Of a stretch of DNA of 64,000 nt, positions 46,675-59,050 are shown piece by piece. The DNA comes from Chelydra serpentina (lineage: Eukaryota > Chordata > Testudines > Chelydridae): contig JBAIAC010000033.1 of the NCBI GenBank assembly GCA_037349315.1, positions 24,260,001-24,324,000 of the forward strand, read 5' to 3'. Below the pieces are notes generated by a model, which worked only from the letters and a program-made list of their open reading frames with translations, made no database searches and was not told the origin of the DNA. Position numbers and translations under genes: made by a program. Positions within the stretch are counted from its first letter, which is position 1. Every line of letters starts with the position of its first letter.

Positions 46675-49600
46675 ATTTCCAGTGGAGAAATGCTGCCAGG
46701 GACAACAGCAGCACCATTGCAGGCCAGAGGTGTGGAGGCCTCTGGTTGAATTGTCCTGGCCTCCTCCTTGCTCCCAGGATATGAGGAGTGCCACCCCTTC
46801 CAGCTATCTGTATTAGTTTTCCCTCCTCACCTGTGTTTGCAACACTCACCACAGAGGTATTGGGGAACTCGCCTTTCCCTTGGCTGGTAAATATTTAGAT
46901 GGACCTGCCCCTTTGTGTTCAGATGTGAACATAAGCCGAACTGCATCAGTCTCAGATTCCCCATCGCTGCAGCAAAACTGAGTGAGGAAACAGGCAGGAT
47001 GTGTGTTTTGGCTTCTCAAAAGGTGTAGCAGACAATTTAGTGCCATTAAAGCAGAAAACCATCTCCCATAAAAGCAATCACTCTATTGAATCACTCCTTG
47101 TAACAATCTGCTGTCTCCAAATTGTGCTGCTTGAGCTCCTCCATGTGGATCTTTGTGCCATTGTTAGTTTGTTTGCATAATCCTTTGAGTTCATTACCTT
47201 TTTTTTTTTTCTTCTTTTTCTTTAAAAGATCATAGAAGGCTAAGTTACTCACTCAGTAAAACCCATGAAGCTCCTTTGACTTCACTGAGGACAGATTTCA
47301 GCCCCTCCAAAAGAGCAATCAAAACCCTGATGGATTTATCTCTCTACTTTCTATTGATATTTACAAGGCTTTTCATTCGCTCCCAGTGGTGGCAGCAGGA
47401 TCACGTCCCCAGCTCTGCAGTCACCCTAGCTGCTTGGCTCAAGTACTTTGAGCCAGTGGGAGTGGAAGGAGTGCCCCTTAATAGTGGAAGATTAGCTGCC
47501 TAGGCTCCTCTCCAGAACGTTTATAGAGCCGTTTACTGTGCTCCAAAGCACAGTGTACATTTTAAATAGCTGATCATACCAACAATTCTGTAGGCCTTAG
47601 GGGAAAGGGGAGACAATTGGCCTGCATTAAAGTCATGACTAAAAATTAAGACACTTCATCAGCATCCTGCAGCTGGTTATTCCTTTCTGTTCTGCATGAT
47701 GTCTCCCCGCCCCTAGTTATCTTGGTCCGACCCATTCGTGGGGCTCTTCATTACAGTTCTGTGTTTGTTTGTTAAGAAGCACGTTTTGGAATAAATACAT
47801 TCAAACAAACTGACCACCGATTGAAAAGGTGAATACATCTGCCCCCATATCATGGCCTCTCTTCCAGGGATGATTGCCGTGATGCCACAGTTGCTCTTTG
47901 CAGAGCCAACGGGGTGGGGAGGGAGGGGAAGCTGGTACAAATTACCAGAGCTCGGCAGTCCGGAAGGGGTCCAGGGGCCCATGTTTTTGTCTTTCTCGGC
48001 AGTATTATTTATTTGTCTGTTTTTGCCATCCATTGCATATTTGTGTTTTGTGCACATCAATACAAATCCCGTGTAAAGATGTTTAGCTGGTCCGCCCTTG
48101 CTGGGGGGTGGGGGTGTGAAATTTTTTTTTCACCATGGCCCAAACCCACTCTCGGCGGCCCTGGCTCTTTGTGGGACAGCGTCAGGGTGTGTGGATTCCC
48201 CAGCCACAGATCCTGGTCAGTGTGTGTATGGCAGGAGGGTTGATCTAGCCTTTAGTGCTGTTGCAGTGGCCACATATCATCTCTGCGACAACAGCTGACC
48301 TCAAGGAGACGGCAGCGGCACTGTCTAGTGTTAAACTGTTAAGGGCTGACTTTCCCAAGGGGCAAGCTCCCTTTTGCAGCTGCAGTTTGTGCTTGTTCCA
48401 TGTGCCCCAGTGATGGCATTGTGCCTCCAGCTTACATAGGCTGGGCCTCAGCCTTTTGGAAAACTTACCCCCAGAACTAAGGACTGATTGATTCAAAGCC
48501 CGCTGAAGTCAGTTGGAGGTGCAGGTACACAAGGAATGCGGATCTGGGACATAGATCAGCTCAAACCAAAAACCCATTCTCTGAGCTCCCTCTGCTGCTC
48601 AATGGAGTCAGCTAACAAACACTGGGCCTGATGCTGCTCTTAACATCTGCTTCTAAGCAACACACAGGGTGGGTGAGTGTGGTTCTAGCTCTCCCTGACC
48701 CATGCAGCCCCTGGGAATTCTTTAGCAGCCTCTCCAGTCCAGAGTGACCCAGACTTCTTATTGATTCTCCAAGGAACTGCTGGGTCCAGGCAGAAGGGGT
48801 GATCAAACAGGACCAAATCCTAAGCACAGCCAGGTTTGCCTGGCTCTGAGTATCCAGCAAGGCTCAGTGTAGAAGTTACAGTCCTGAGAAAGTAACAGCA
48901 GAGGTAGTTTGTGAGGGGAAATGCCCAACCCAATATGTCCTACCAATAACTAGCACCTCCAGGGACTGCTGGGAACGGAGTCTGAATTTCTCCATTATCA
49001 CATGGGACTCAAGTCCAGTGTCTTACTCCTACACCCTCTCAGTCCCAGGGGTGTCACAGAGGCAGCTCTGTGGGCTGCAGGCACCCCCTTTCCCTGACAT
49101 GACAAGTGACAGTCTGGGAATGACTTTGCTCTGTATAGTTCCCAGCTTAGATGGCAGGGTTAGTGTAGCTGCAAGAAGCTGAGACTAGAAATCAAACCAA
49201 CCCCCAGCACTGTTCTGCTCCTTCCTCCCATCTGTTCTTCCTCATCCCTTCCCCATGGCAGGGGTCCCGATACCACAGTGCCCAGAACCTAGATAAATGG
49301 GTAGATCTCGTTGGGCTGACTGACGATCCAGATGGAGAGCAACACTTTCCTCACATGGGTTTTGGGTAGAGAAGTGATGCTGGCTGGAAGAAGCATCTAG
49401 AGGCATAGCCAGTGCCAGCATAGGCCTCTTATACGGTGTTGGCCCATTCTTGGTCAATAAAGCTTGTGATTCAGGGGAACATCTGGATTCCCTGTTACTG
49501 CTAAAGGCCACCAATACCATATAGGACAACGGTGCCTTTGTCCATCTGCATTCACTGTCCTATTCTCTCCCATCCCCAGGCACCAGGCTGGTTAAAATGC

Positions 49601-49690
49601 AAGGGAGCCCCAAAGCTGATGGGATAGAAGAGCAATCCCCCTTCAGTGCCAATGCTCTGAAGCACCACAGACAGACAAACAGTGTGAAGG
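46675..49690. other. Intergenic downstream of WDR93
   Basis: No supported exon. A T-rich tract lies near 47200. The short frames on both strands around 47850-48300 overlap each other and lack family motifs. Confidence 0.45.
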
Positions 49691-49692
49691 CC

Positions 49693-49698
49693 TTTACT
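49693..49698 (-). promoter_or_regulatory. Putative WDR93 polyadenylation signal (AGTAAA)
   Basis: On the minus strand AGTAAA, a known variant of AATAAA, lies about 410 bp after the stop codon. A GT-rich stretch (tgtttgtctgtctgtggtgc) follows about 12 bp later, the usual downstream element. I saw no canonical AATAAA between it and the stop codon. Confidence 0.5.
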
Positions 49699-50109
49699 GA
49701 AAGGGAGGGATGCGGATCTATCTGCATGCACGAAGCTTCTGCTTCGGCTTAGACTTTCCATGTCCATGTGGGACTCAAAGCGGTGCTGCACATTCTCTTG
49801 CTCAACTGCCGGGGCTGCTGGTCCCTCCCTGTGATGAGCAGACACTGCTATCAGAATGCCCCCAACATGGTGCAAGTACCCTTGATGAATGAGGGGAGGA
49901 GGAGCTGCTCCCTGCTGGCATGGGCTGATCAGTAGGCTTGGGTAAGAGGTGGGGGAAATCAGGCAGTGGGATGAGCTGCCTTGAGGTGGAGATTAGTCAG
50001 TTAAAATAAACCGTCTGCTGTTACAATGCGAATGCTAGGCCAGGCTTGTGGGCCTACAGCCAACCCCGGGCTGCGAGGTTGATCTTAACTATAGCTCCTC
50101 CTGCCCCTG

Positions 50110-50209
50110 TCACTTCTTCCGGCTCTCCCTCCGCAGGGCGGTTGCATGCTTCCGCAACTGGCTCCAGCACTTGGGTACCTGCTGGCTGAATCCGGGCAGG
50201 CGCTGCAGC
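50110..50209 (-). CDS. WDR93: WDR93 terminal coding exon
   Basis: The acceptor ttctctttgttag precedes 50209. One base completes the split codon, then 32 codons and a TGA at 50110-50112 follow. The encoded tail is strongly basic ('KHATALRRESRKK') and is not part of a WD repeat. A basic, variable C-terminus is also seen in mammalian WDR93. The exon is in phase with the donor at 51345. Confidence 0.9.
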
Positions 50210-51344
50210 CTAACAAAGAGAATGCAGGGGCTCAGACTTCGGTAGAGCCCAGAGGGCTCAGGGATGGGGAAAAACCAAACACACGGAAAATAATCCGTAC
50301 GAATTCACCACCACCCTCCAATGCAGACCGAGATCTAGAACAGCCAGACACCTCTTCATGGGCCACTCAGGACACTGAGATCGGCTGCTATGGGCCAGAA
50401 TGGCAGCAGCAAGCTGCCCCCTCCCCCCATTGGTGCTCTCATTTGCTAGCCTGTGTGAGCACAAATCAGGGTGCTGCCTGTGTACCTGCTGTGGACTAAG
50501 CGAAGGTCTGCTACAAACTTGTCCTTCAGGGGTTGGTGATTTGAGTTCTGACGGTCAAAGCAATGGGCTAAGGGGGGGTCCCCAATTTAAATAGTAGAAA
50601 GCTGTAGGCAGGAAAGGCTTTTCCTCAGGTCAGATGTATGGGAAGGGGAGACATTACTGAGCTGGTGCTATAGGGATGAAAGGCTCTCTGTGCCCTGAGC
50701 TAGCCTGCTACTCCCCTGGCTCAGGCCTAGAAGCAGAAGAGAGAAAGGTGCTGGGTAACAGCAACCTGCTAGGCAATTTTGGAAAGATTCCCATTGACTT
50801 GGATCAGACAGGCTTTCAAAAGTACCAGCTCAAGACACAGGTCATCCAGTAAGTGATGTAACACTGCCATCTAGTGTCAATATGAGATAGCAAAGTCTCT
50901 GCCTAGCAGGTGGAGTTAATGTAATGTCAAAGATGCAATAGCTCCTATTCAAGCAGAGAAACCTACTGTGTATGTTCCATAAAGGAGGCGTCTGCCCTGC
51001 AAGTGTGTGCATGGGGAAACAGAATCATCTGGAGAGATCCACAATCTCTCCCTTGCTATGCCCAGAGTGGTGTCCCAGGGGCAGAGCTGGATGCTTGAGG
51101 TGGAGTGTCTGTCTGCTCTGTGGCATGGACCCAGCTCCCTCTGTATAGCCCAGAGTTTACTCCAGTCTCACCTCAGTGATACATAAGAACAAATCCTACC
51201 AGCTGTCTAGAGTGACAATCCTGCCTCAGGCCATTCTGTAACCTCACTGGGCCTTTTGTACTCTAGGGTGGGACCTGCCCTGCCAGGCGTGTGAGCCAAG
51301 TCCCAGCTTCCAACACTCCAGACTTCCAGGTGGGAAAATCTTAC

Positions 51345-51528
51345 CTGTCACGGAGGAAAATGTCACATCTCTCGTCCCATGGCAGGTGCTGCAAGGAGTC
51401 AGGAGGAGGCTCCGGTACTGCTGGAAAAACCTCCATGGACTGGTAGGAATCAAAATTAAAAAGGAAGATGGAGCTTTGATTGTCTTTGGTCTGTGTCGGG
51501 GGACCAGCCCGCCGCTGCTGCTCATCCC
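51345..51528 (-). CDS. WDR93: WDR93 exon, penultimate
   Basis: Acceptor ctggcacacag, donor AG|gtaag. The 184-bp exon encodes a Q/R-rich linker, a beta-strand-like 'SSIFLFNFDSYQSMEVF' and the conserved 'LPWDERCDIFLRDR'. In WDR93 this segment follows the last blade. Enters in phase 1 and leaves in phase 2, fitting both neighbours. Confidence 0.93.
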
Positions 51529-52374
51529 CTGTGTGCCAGAGGAGAGAAGACAGGGTGTCTCAGTAGGATGCACATTCTGCAGAACCATCACAGGGGGCCA
51601 AGAGTGACCCAAGGCCACTATGGAGCTGGCTGCACCAATCTGCATACGCTGTTCTCAAGGCTGCTCTGATGTCAAGCTACTTAGCTGGGGAAGAAGAGAC
51701 TGGCCTCCTTTAGAGCAGCGATCACCATGAATGACCAAACAGTCCTGAGCCACCAGCTGGCCACACAGGCCAAGGTCTGGAATGTCCTCTGCTAGAAATC
51801 CACCAGCATGGATGTTCTCACATCGTGGCCTGCACAGCGCATGCTGGCGCTGGCAAAAAGCTGGCTGTGTACATGGTGCTGGCTCCTCTTCCCCCCATGT
51901 TCCCAGCTGCTACATCACCTTGGAGAAGCTACTAATACATCAATACTTTTCCAGTGTTACTTGCAGCAGTGGGCTACCTGGAAAACTATCAGAAGGGATG
52001 TTCTATGAATGGATCACAAATGGGAGAGGGGCCAGAAGATGGCTAACAAGAAGAGCGATTCAACCAACTGATGGCAAGTAGGATGGGAGATGTCTAGAAA
52101 ACATTCCCTCAACTAGCATGTTGCCCACCCTGTGAGTAAGGCTGAGGACCCCTGCACCAGCTGACCGGGAATGATACAAGCACTCAAAGTCAACCAAAAA
52201 TTCAGCCCCAGGCTGCTGTTTCATCCTAGCAGCACCAGCATTTCCAGTGCCCTCTTCTCCAGGAGACCAGCTTCAGGGAAAGGGGAGGCAGCCAGTCCAC
52301 TCAGCCTGTTACCTTGGCCCAATTCAGCCTGTACAGCAATTGAAGCATGGGACGCACACTACAGTCCCCATGTA

Positions 52375-52494
52375 GGGTGACCAGATGTCCCGATTTTATA
52401 GGGACAGTCCCGATATTTGGGGCTTTTTATTCTATAGGCTCCTATTACCCCCGACCCTCTGTCCCAATTTTTCACACTTGCTATCTAGTCACCC
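52375..52494 (+). mobile_element. TA-MITE copy 3, inside a WDR93 intron (120 bp)
   Basis: Starts gggtgaccagatgtcccgat and ends 'tgctatctagtcaccc', with TA on both sides (52373-52374, 52495-52496). It belongs to the same family as 21334-21460 and 19848-19943 and lies in the intron between exons 51345-51528 and 52895-53051. Confidence 0.92.
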
Positions 52495-52894
52495 TATCCC
52501 CATGGCCCCAGCAATGCTGTCTAAAGCTTTCAGTCCGGGCTGCCCCATGCAAGTCCTGCTGCCTCACACCAGTAGGTGGCACTGAAAGGCCAGCGTACGG
52601 CTTGTGAGCAGCTTTCAGGGGGGCTAGCATGCAGATACGGGTGCACAGATGCCGCACAACAATGCTAATTGGCCTAGTGTCCAGGGCAGCTTGTGCCGAT
52701 CTGGCAGCCACGTAGGGAGACCCCACCCCCATTTCATATTGTGAGTTGACCCTTCTGACTCCTAGGACTTGCTAGCTTGAAACCCCTCCAGGAGCTGGAG
52801 ACCCAGGGCCCCCTTTTCCCCTCCCACCTCTGACAGGAGTGCATGGTAGCAGGTAGTTCCCTCCACCTGTTCCCTTCTGTGTCAGACTCCCTAC

Positions 52895-53051
52895 CTCGGA
52901 GGAGCAGGCGTTGGTTAGTAGTATCCACGGTAAACACCGGTTGCCAGGGCGATGCTACTGTGTGAGAGGGTGGGGTGATGAAGTGGCAAACAGGCTGTGG
53001 CGTGGCAATGTCTGTGAGGCACACTGTGCCATCCCAGGAGAACACCAGCAC
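52895..53051 (-). CDS. WDR93: WDR93 exon with WD-like blade
   Basis: Acceptor tgctatttcag, donor CCGAG|gtagg. The 157-bp exon encodes 'VLVFSWDGTVCLTDIATPQ', a typical WD-repeat d-strand pattern, then 'PWQPVFTVDTTNQRLLLRG'. It enters in phase 0 and leaves in phase 1, consistent with the exons on either side. Confidence 0.94.
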
Positions 53052-53618
53052 CTGAAATAGCAACAGGGCACAGAAGCTGCACGGAGGGCACTTGCAAGGC
53101 CATTCCCATTTCCCTGGGCTGGGTCTAGGGCAGGAGACAGAGCCCTGAAAGCCTTAGCGGGATGCAGGAACCCTGCAGACCAGAACTGAGGTGCGTGGGC
53201 CAGAGCTGGGTGGAGAACCCAGGGCTGCAGTAGCAGAAATGCTTGGGTCAGGACTGAGGTGCAACAGCAGACCCCAGCTTGCTCAGCGCTTGCTGCACTA
53301 GGGCTGGCTCCAGCCAGATGCTTTTAACCCTTTCTTTTCCACAAGGTCCTTGGGCCTGTTCTGAAAGGGCTGTCCACCTCCACTGGTCACAGGGCTCCAC
53401 ATTCCACCTGTAGTTTGTAACTGGGTTGGGCTGGACTTGCCTTGGGACCTCTCCACACCTCCTGGGTCTGGGATTTCCTGGGGGTGCGGCCACTCAGGCC
53501 TCACCTCAGTGCTCGGTGACCGAGGCCAGCTGCTCGTGCTGTGCCCCCCAGGCGCTACTGCACAGTTATGCTCTTCAGCGGACACAAGTCCCTAGAGGGG
53601 GTGACTTGCAACACTCAC

Positions 53619-53679
53619 GGCACCAGGTAAGGCTGGAATCGGTGCTACTGCGCTGATGGTCTGATCTGGGTCCTCGGAC
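53619..53679 (-). CDS. WDR93: WDR93 short exon
   Basis: Acceptor tttattttacag, donor GCC|gtgag. The 61-bp exon codes for 'TISAVAPIPALPGA', a strand leading into the next blade. Too short to be recognised alone, but phases (2 in, 0 out) and the family pattern fit. Confidence 0.92.
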
Positions 53680-54380
53680 CTGTAAAATAAACCCACCCTG
53701 AGGATGCTGCTTGGGTGCAGACATAGCACTTTGAGGAGCCAGGAGAGTGAGAGCTGCAGTGCATGACTCAGGGGTTCACGTGGGATTTAGGCCAAATGCT
53801 GCCCTACTGAGATCAGCAAACTGGGAGCTGGCCCTACCCTTGAAGCTCTGATTGGCAGTAGCACGAGCAAACAGGAGGTGGGCGGGCACAAGGCCGGGAA
53901 TTCCACCCCAACTTCTGTTCCAAGCTCTTCTGGGAAGAAGACCGAGCAGGCCCCAGCAACACCTTGCAGTGGCTACTGCAGGGACAATGCTGGCTGAGAT
54001 ATGGCTCCAGGCAGGGCTGTAGGGACAAGCCAAAGGGAAGCCTGAGCCTGTGGTCTCATGAGCCCATGTCGTACTGCACATCAGCACCAGACAGAGCTCA
54101 GAGGGAAGGAGATGCCCCGATCCATGTCTGAAGGACTGTGATTATGTTTTGCTAAAAAAAAATGACTGTTGCTGTTAAAGCTGAGTGTTTGGTACTGATA
54201 AGGGGATGGGAGAGTTTTCTGGGGGGATTCCTGCCTCCCCAAAAACAGTGGTGGGGTCTCCCAAGGGAGGAGGAAGTGTTTGCAACTCCCTTCTAGCAAA
54301 GGGGAACCCCCACCACGCCACTGAGACAATTTATCTGGCCTGTGACCAACCTCCCTGGGGCCTAGCAGAACCCAGCTCAC

Positions 54381-54576
54381 CTGTCCGCCAGGAGCACGGT
54401 CCTGGACTCTCTGGGCCCTGATATTGTAACCAGGTGGAGAGACCCATCCGTACACAGCACCAGAAGCTGCACTTTGGGCCTAGGCAGCTGGTCCCTTGGG
54501 GCTCTAGATGTCTGCAGGAAGTGGATGGTGCGGCTGAGACATCCCTCTGGAAGGGCAGTCACAGCTAGTGGGAATC
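54381..54576 (-). CDS. WDR93: WDR93 exon
   Basis: Acceptor gcctttcccag, donor GACAG|gtgag. The 196-bp exon encodes 'FPLAVTALPEGCLSRTIHFL' and 'LLVLCTDGSLHLVTI', the latter a WD-like blade strand pair. The block FPL-V-ALP-GC--SIHFL is strongly conserved in WDR93. Phase 1 in, phase 2 out. Confidence 0.95.
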
Positions 54577-55556
54577 CTGGGAAAGGCACAAGCACCCAAC
54601 AGTCGGAAACAAACAGCAGTTTGGAGATACAGGAGCCAGCACTGAATCTGGCCTCCACCTGAGAGAGACTCAGCTGGGCTCCAAGGTGACCTCCATGTGA
54701 GGGAAGCTCAGCAAGGTTCCATCCCACCCCTGCTGAACTAATGAGCACTGCTGTTAGTACCACAGATAGCTAGTACTTGTATGAGAGGAAAGTTGAGCAT
54801 AGCTCCATCTTACTGGCTGGGCTAGGAACTGGGCCAGGTTCTGTTTTGGGCTCATTTTGCCTGCAGTCCTCCTGGCTATGGCACCGCATGGCAGGGTTGC
54901 CACCTTCCCAGCTTTGGTCCGAGGGACGCAATCTTTACGTTGCCATGTGGCGGTGCAGTATCACAGCGTGCTGACACTGCATCACCACTGGATTTGGGTG
55001 GGACTGTGGCCTGCTCCGGTGCAGTCATAGGACCGGTCCAAGTACAGAGTAGGGCATGCTCTTGAACTTTGCTCTGGGACAGTCATTGCATCACAGCCTG
55101 GTGATGCTGTGAACCTGTCATCGTGAATCGTAATGTCATGATGTGGTGACATAGCGGGAGGCTATGTCGGCCAAACAGGGGAATGTCCCAAAAACATTCA
55201 GGCAGGGCACTGGTAGCCTTAGCTGCTGCAAACGTAACTGTGAGCCAGCCCCAAAGGCATGTTGGTTTCACTGTCCTCTTGCAGGACAGGGGATAGTTCT
55301 GTCAGACTGGAACCGGCCCCTGAAAACTCAGGCCATGTTACATGAGAGACTCTGCTACTCAGGTAAGGCCACCTGGGATGTTTGGCCACCTGTTGCTAGG
55401 GTACAAGCGAGCATGCAGATTTTTTTTGGAAAATGTTCTTGAAAACCCCTCTGTGATCCGCAGCCTGCACATCCAGACCCCCAAGTCCCTAGGCAGAGAA
55501 TCCCCCTGTCAGCCTCCCACAGGCACCCCATCAATTCCAGCAATGGGAGAGCTCAC

Positions 55557-55688
55557 CTAGACATCTGTTCCACACTGTTATCGTCCCATCTTCACATGCC
55601 AGAGCCATGTAAGAGGAGCAGGAGGTGACAGCTGAGCAGGTGATTGGAGCGGCACATGGCCAGACAGTGTCAGGTTTTAGCTCAGCAT
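55557..55688 (-). CDS. WDR93: WDR93 exon with clearest WD repeat
   Basis: Acceptor cttctccctccag, donor CTAG|gtgagc. The 132-bp exon encodes 'VWPCAAPITCSAVTSCSSY' then 'MALACEDGTITVWN', an almost canonical WD repeat ending. These propeller blades normally mediate protein-protein contacts. Phase 1 at both ends, continuous with 56529 and 54576. Confidence 0.96.
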
Positions 55689-56528
55689 CTGGAGGGAGAA
55701 GCATGGCCTCTGAACAGCTGAGCCTCATCTTCAGGCAGATGGGGGAGTCCCTCCCCACCCCCATATCCGCCCCTGGTGTGTACTCAGCCTTCTTGGGCTG
55801 AGTACAGTGGGTGCAGGTTAGGAGCCACTTGCTGTAGTGGCCTCACTTGGAACACTGTCCATCTGGAAATCCTCATCATCCAGCTGCCACCCTGGCCTAA
55901 TGGAGAAATGTGAGCCATGGAGCCAGTTCCTCTTCTCTCCTGTCTCACTTCTTCGAGCTAATGAAAGCTGGCTCAGCCCCCTCTCAGCATTGGCCAACCA
56001 AGAGTGAAATAACGTACTCCCTGCCCCCCAGCCATGGGGCTAAGGATGCTGCCTTTACAGGGTTCCCATCCCAGCTTGTCTGGCGAACAATCCCTTCCTG
56101 GTGTCATTAGACTTTTAGCCCTTAAGCCTCTTCCTCGTACCTGGGCAGGGTGGAAGCACTCTCGGGTCAGACCCAGTTTCCCTCCCTGCTGTGAGCTCAC
56201 TGCTGGTTGCTGTGAATTACTGAATCAGAAATGCTGAGACTGTGGGAGACTGAGCTCCATGGGAACAAACACACAGTGCCCTACCAGGGCAAAAGGTATG
56301 GGGAAGGTCAGGCAGGGGCCATGCCCTCTGGGAAATGTCAGCCTGACAGTGGGGGCCCTTCTCAGGTCAGGAAGATCCTAGGGGGGCCCTACTGGGAAAG
56401 GTCAGAAGATCTCCTGCCAGTGCAGGGTTAAAGGGAAAAGCCTTTTAGTACAAACCACTTTCTTTTGCAATCTACAGCAGCAGTTTGAAACTAAGTACCC
56501 TCTTGCCCCACATCCTTTTGCTTCTTAC

Positions 56529-56615
56529 CCATTTTCTCCTTTGATGGCCGGGTGAGTAAATACAGGCAGAGATTGTGGCTTCCATTCCAATGCACACTGA
56601 TGCCAGTAGGCACGT
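56529..56615 (-). CDS. WDR93: WDR93 exon
   Basis: Acceptor ccctcttccag, donor ATGG|gtaag. The 87-bp exon encodes 'VPTGISVHWNGSHNLCLYLL', where the conserved 'HWN-SHN--LY-L' block of WDR93 is evident. Phase 1 at both ends. Confidence 0.95.
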
Positions 56616-57189
56616 CTGGAAGAGGGAGATCAGAGAAAGGAGAGGACAGTGGGCAGCTCAAACGCCTGGGTTGCTTCCCCTACAAACAATCCCAGGAGTT
56701 GAGGGAATCTGAGCTATACAGAGAAGTCTCCTGTGCCAGCTGCATCAGCACACTGGAGAAACTTGTCTGGGCTCCGCATCCCTTGGAGCTGCTCATTCAG
56801 AGCCAGAAACAAACAAACAAGTTCTTATTCCTGGTGATATTTTTTCCCTGCCTGTCTGTTCTGACTGCCTATGTCACCCCCCTCCCCCACTAGCTTCTCC
56901 CCCACACCTGGCAGTCCCCATTACAAGAGGTGGTCCAGGGAGCAGGAAGCCCAATCAACCCAAACCCATTGGGGACATAGAAGTGTTTGGAGAGATTTGC
57001 TATACAATGGTGTGAGAACTATGCCCCTTTGCCTTCAACAGCCATGCCCCCAGTGCCAGCATATATTGAGAGCAGCAGGCACCTGACCTATGACAACTTC
57101 CTTGGGACCTGGGCCCCACAGCTAGTTTGAGAGATGAGATGGCGCTGTGATACAGCATGGCCAGAAGGCAGCAGGAGAGTGATCTAGGA

Positions 57190-57720
57190 TGAGGAGAAGC
57201 CTTATTCCTTGTAGATTAATTAAAAGCACCTGAAACCAATTAGAGCACCTGACGCCAGTCACCTGATAAAATCCCCCTGCTTCAATCAGCCAGGTGAGGA
57301 GTTGGAGTAGAGAGCAGTTTGGAGGAGTGAAGCAGAGTGGATTGGTGTTGGAACAGAGAGCAGTTTGGAGGAAAGCAGAGGAGAGTTTTGAGAAGTGCTG
57401 CGGCAGGCTAAGAAGACCAAGACCCTAGGTAAAGGGACACCTGGCTTGTGCAGAGGGAAGGCAGGAAGCCCCACAAGCTGAAGGGCAGGAGAGGGAAGTA
57501 GCCCAGGGGAAAGAATCACTGGTACAAGTGGTTTACCTGCTATCCTTGGGACCCGGAGTAGAGGGCGGGCCCGGGTCCCTCCCTCTCCACTCCCCTTCCC
57601 TGGGATACTAGTGGGATAGCTGTTACCCCAGTTCAGGGGCAAGAAATGGCACCCTGAAGCCCCCCCACAAGAAGAGAGTGCGGGACCCATCATAGTAGTG
57701 CCGGCAATTTGCCACAGCAC
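57190..57720 (+). repeat. Unclassified interspersed repeat in a WDR93 intron
   Basis: A purine-rich block with the direct repeats 'gagagcagtttggagga' (about 57320 and 57357), then 'gggcgggcccgggtccctcc'. The GGGCCCGGGT core links it to the repeats at 3456-5010 and 24850-25745. It sits in the 2.1-kb intron between the exons at 56529 and 58798. Confidence 0.4.
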
Positions 57721-58727
57721 AAAGATGGCAGGCTAATGCGCTGGTGCCACTTGCCTGCCGGCCTGAGGATGGGAACTGCTGGTTAAAATTCGGGTGACAC
57801 CAGTTAGTTCAGCGAGAGGAGGGCTGTTTCTTTCACTGTATCCCCGAATTCCACAGCAGCCAAGCTGCCACAGTGACTCAACCAGTCAGGAGCACAGGGC
57901 GTGCTCAAATGTGTCCATAGTGGAAGCCACATATTAACAGGCAGATTGACTCAGGAAACATCCTCTCCCATTCCCCATCGCCTGGCCCTGTCTCTCTGTC
58001 ATTCGCAAACCCAGAGCATCCCTCTGACAGAGTACCAGGGGGAAAGCATTTATGGATTTGGGGCTTCTTTAGTGCAATAAGAACTTTTCTTCAAGGGTCA
58101 ATTAACCTCATGGGCACCTTCTGCTCTTCTCTTCCTCCCTCCCCATCCCTACCCCCACCCTGTTTCTCTCATCTGGGAAGAAGAAAGAGAGCCAGCTCTC
58201 CATGCATCACCCACTGGGAACATCTGTTGCAACAGTTTCTGTGGCTGCTGAATTATAAATAAAGAGATGGCTGGACGTGGACAGAGAGCTTCACTGCTGA
58301 AGCGTGAACCAGCGGAAGGCAGTAAGCAATGACACCTGTTGTCCCCTGGCCCACTCACAGCACTTCCTGGCCTATGGCAGTGCCCACTTTACCCTGCTTT
58401 GGTTAGGACCACAGGAAAGTAGTCAGTCATCCATTTAGTCCCACATCCTCCCTCCCAGGGTGACCAATATCAGATGCTGCAGAGGAGGATATAAATCTTC
58501 TCTTGTGCAGCAATATATCATGGGGGCAAGTTCTTACAAACCCAGCTGGCATTTTGCACATGCCTAGTGCATGAGGATTGATAGCCCTTATTATTTTCAT
58601 CCTGGCTTATGTCTTTGCAGATGCTATTCTTTGTCATAACAATGCCTGATTGAGTTTGAAACTCAATATCCCGCAGCAGTGAGTTCCACGGGTTAATTAT
58701 GCATTCTGTCTATCCGCTTGATATTAC

Positions 58728-58798
58728 CTGGCTGTGCTTTGATTTCAGGTCCCATCTGCAGTATCTGGCCAGGCAGGAGAAAATGAAACACAGCATGG
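58728..58798 (-). CDS. WDR93: WDR93 exon
   Basis: Acceptor cctttctttctcag, donor CCAG|gtaat. The 71-bp exon encodes 'HAVFHFLLPGQILQMGPEIK'; 'FHFLLP' is a hallmark block of WDR93. Phase 2 in, phase 1 out, joining the exons at 59051 and 56615. Confidence 0.95.
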
Positions 58799-59050
58799 CT
58801 GAGAAAGAAAGGGATAATAAATACATGCTATGTAAATACCTTGATAAACAGAGCAAATCAACATGATTAGGAGTGGCTGTGGCCATACCCTCATGGCTTT
58901 GGACCAGGGAACCAACTTGTTGGGCCACGGTTCAGAGTAACAGTTGGGAAGTGCCCTGGAGATGGTGGTGTATGATGGCAACTCCTATGAATGCCTGGGC
59001 TGAAATGCCAGCATGCAAGGGATGGAGCTGCACTCCTGCATCCCTCTCAC

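Noticed and set aside
53776..54087. Minus-strand frame of 103 codons
   Set aside because: Lies wholly in a WDR93 intron, lacks splice support and shows no conserved block.
54081..54455. Minus-strand frame of 124 codons
   Set aside because: It is out of frame with the WDR93 exon at 54381-54576 and extends into the intron.
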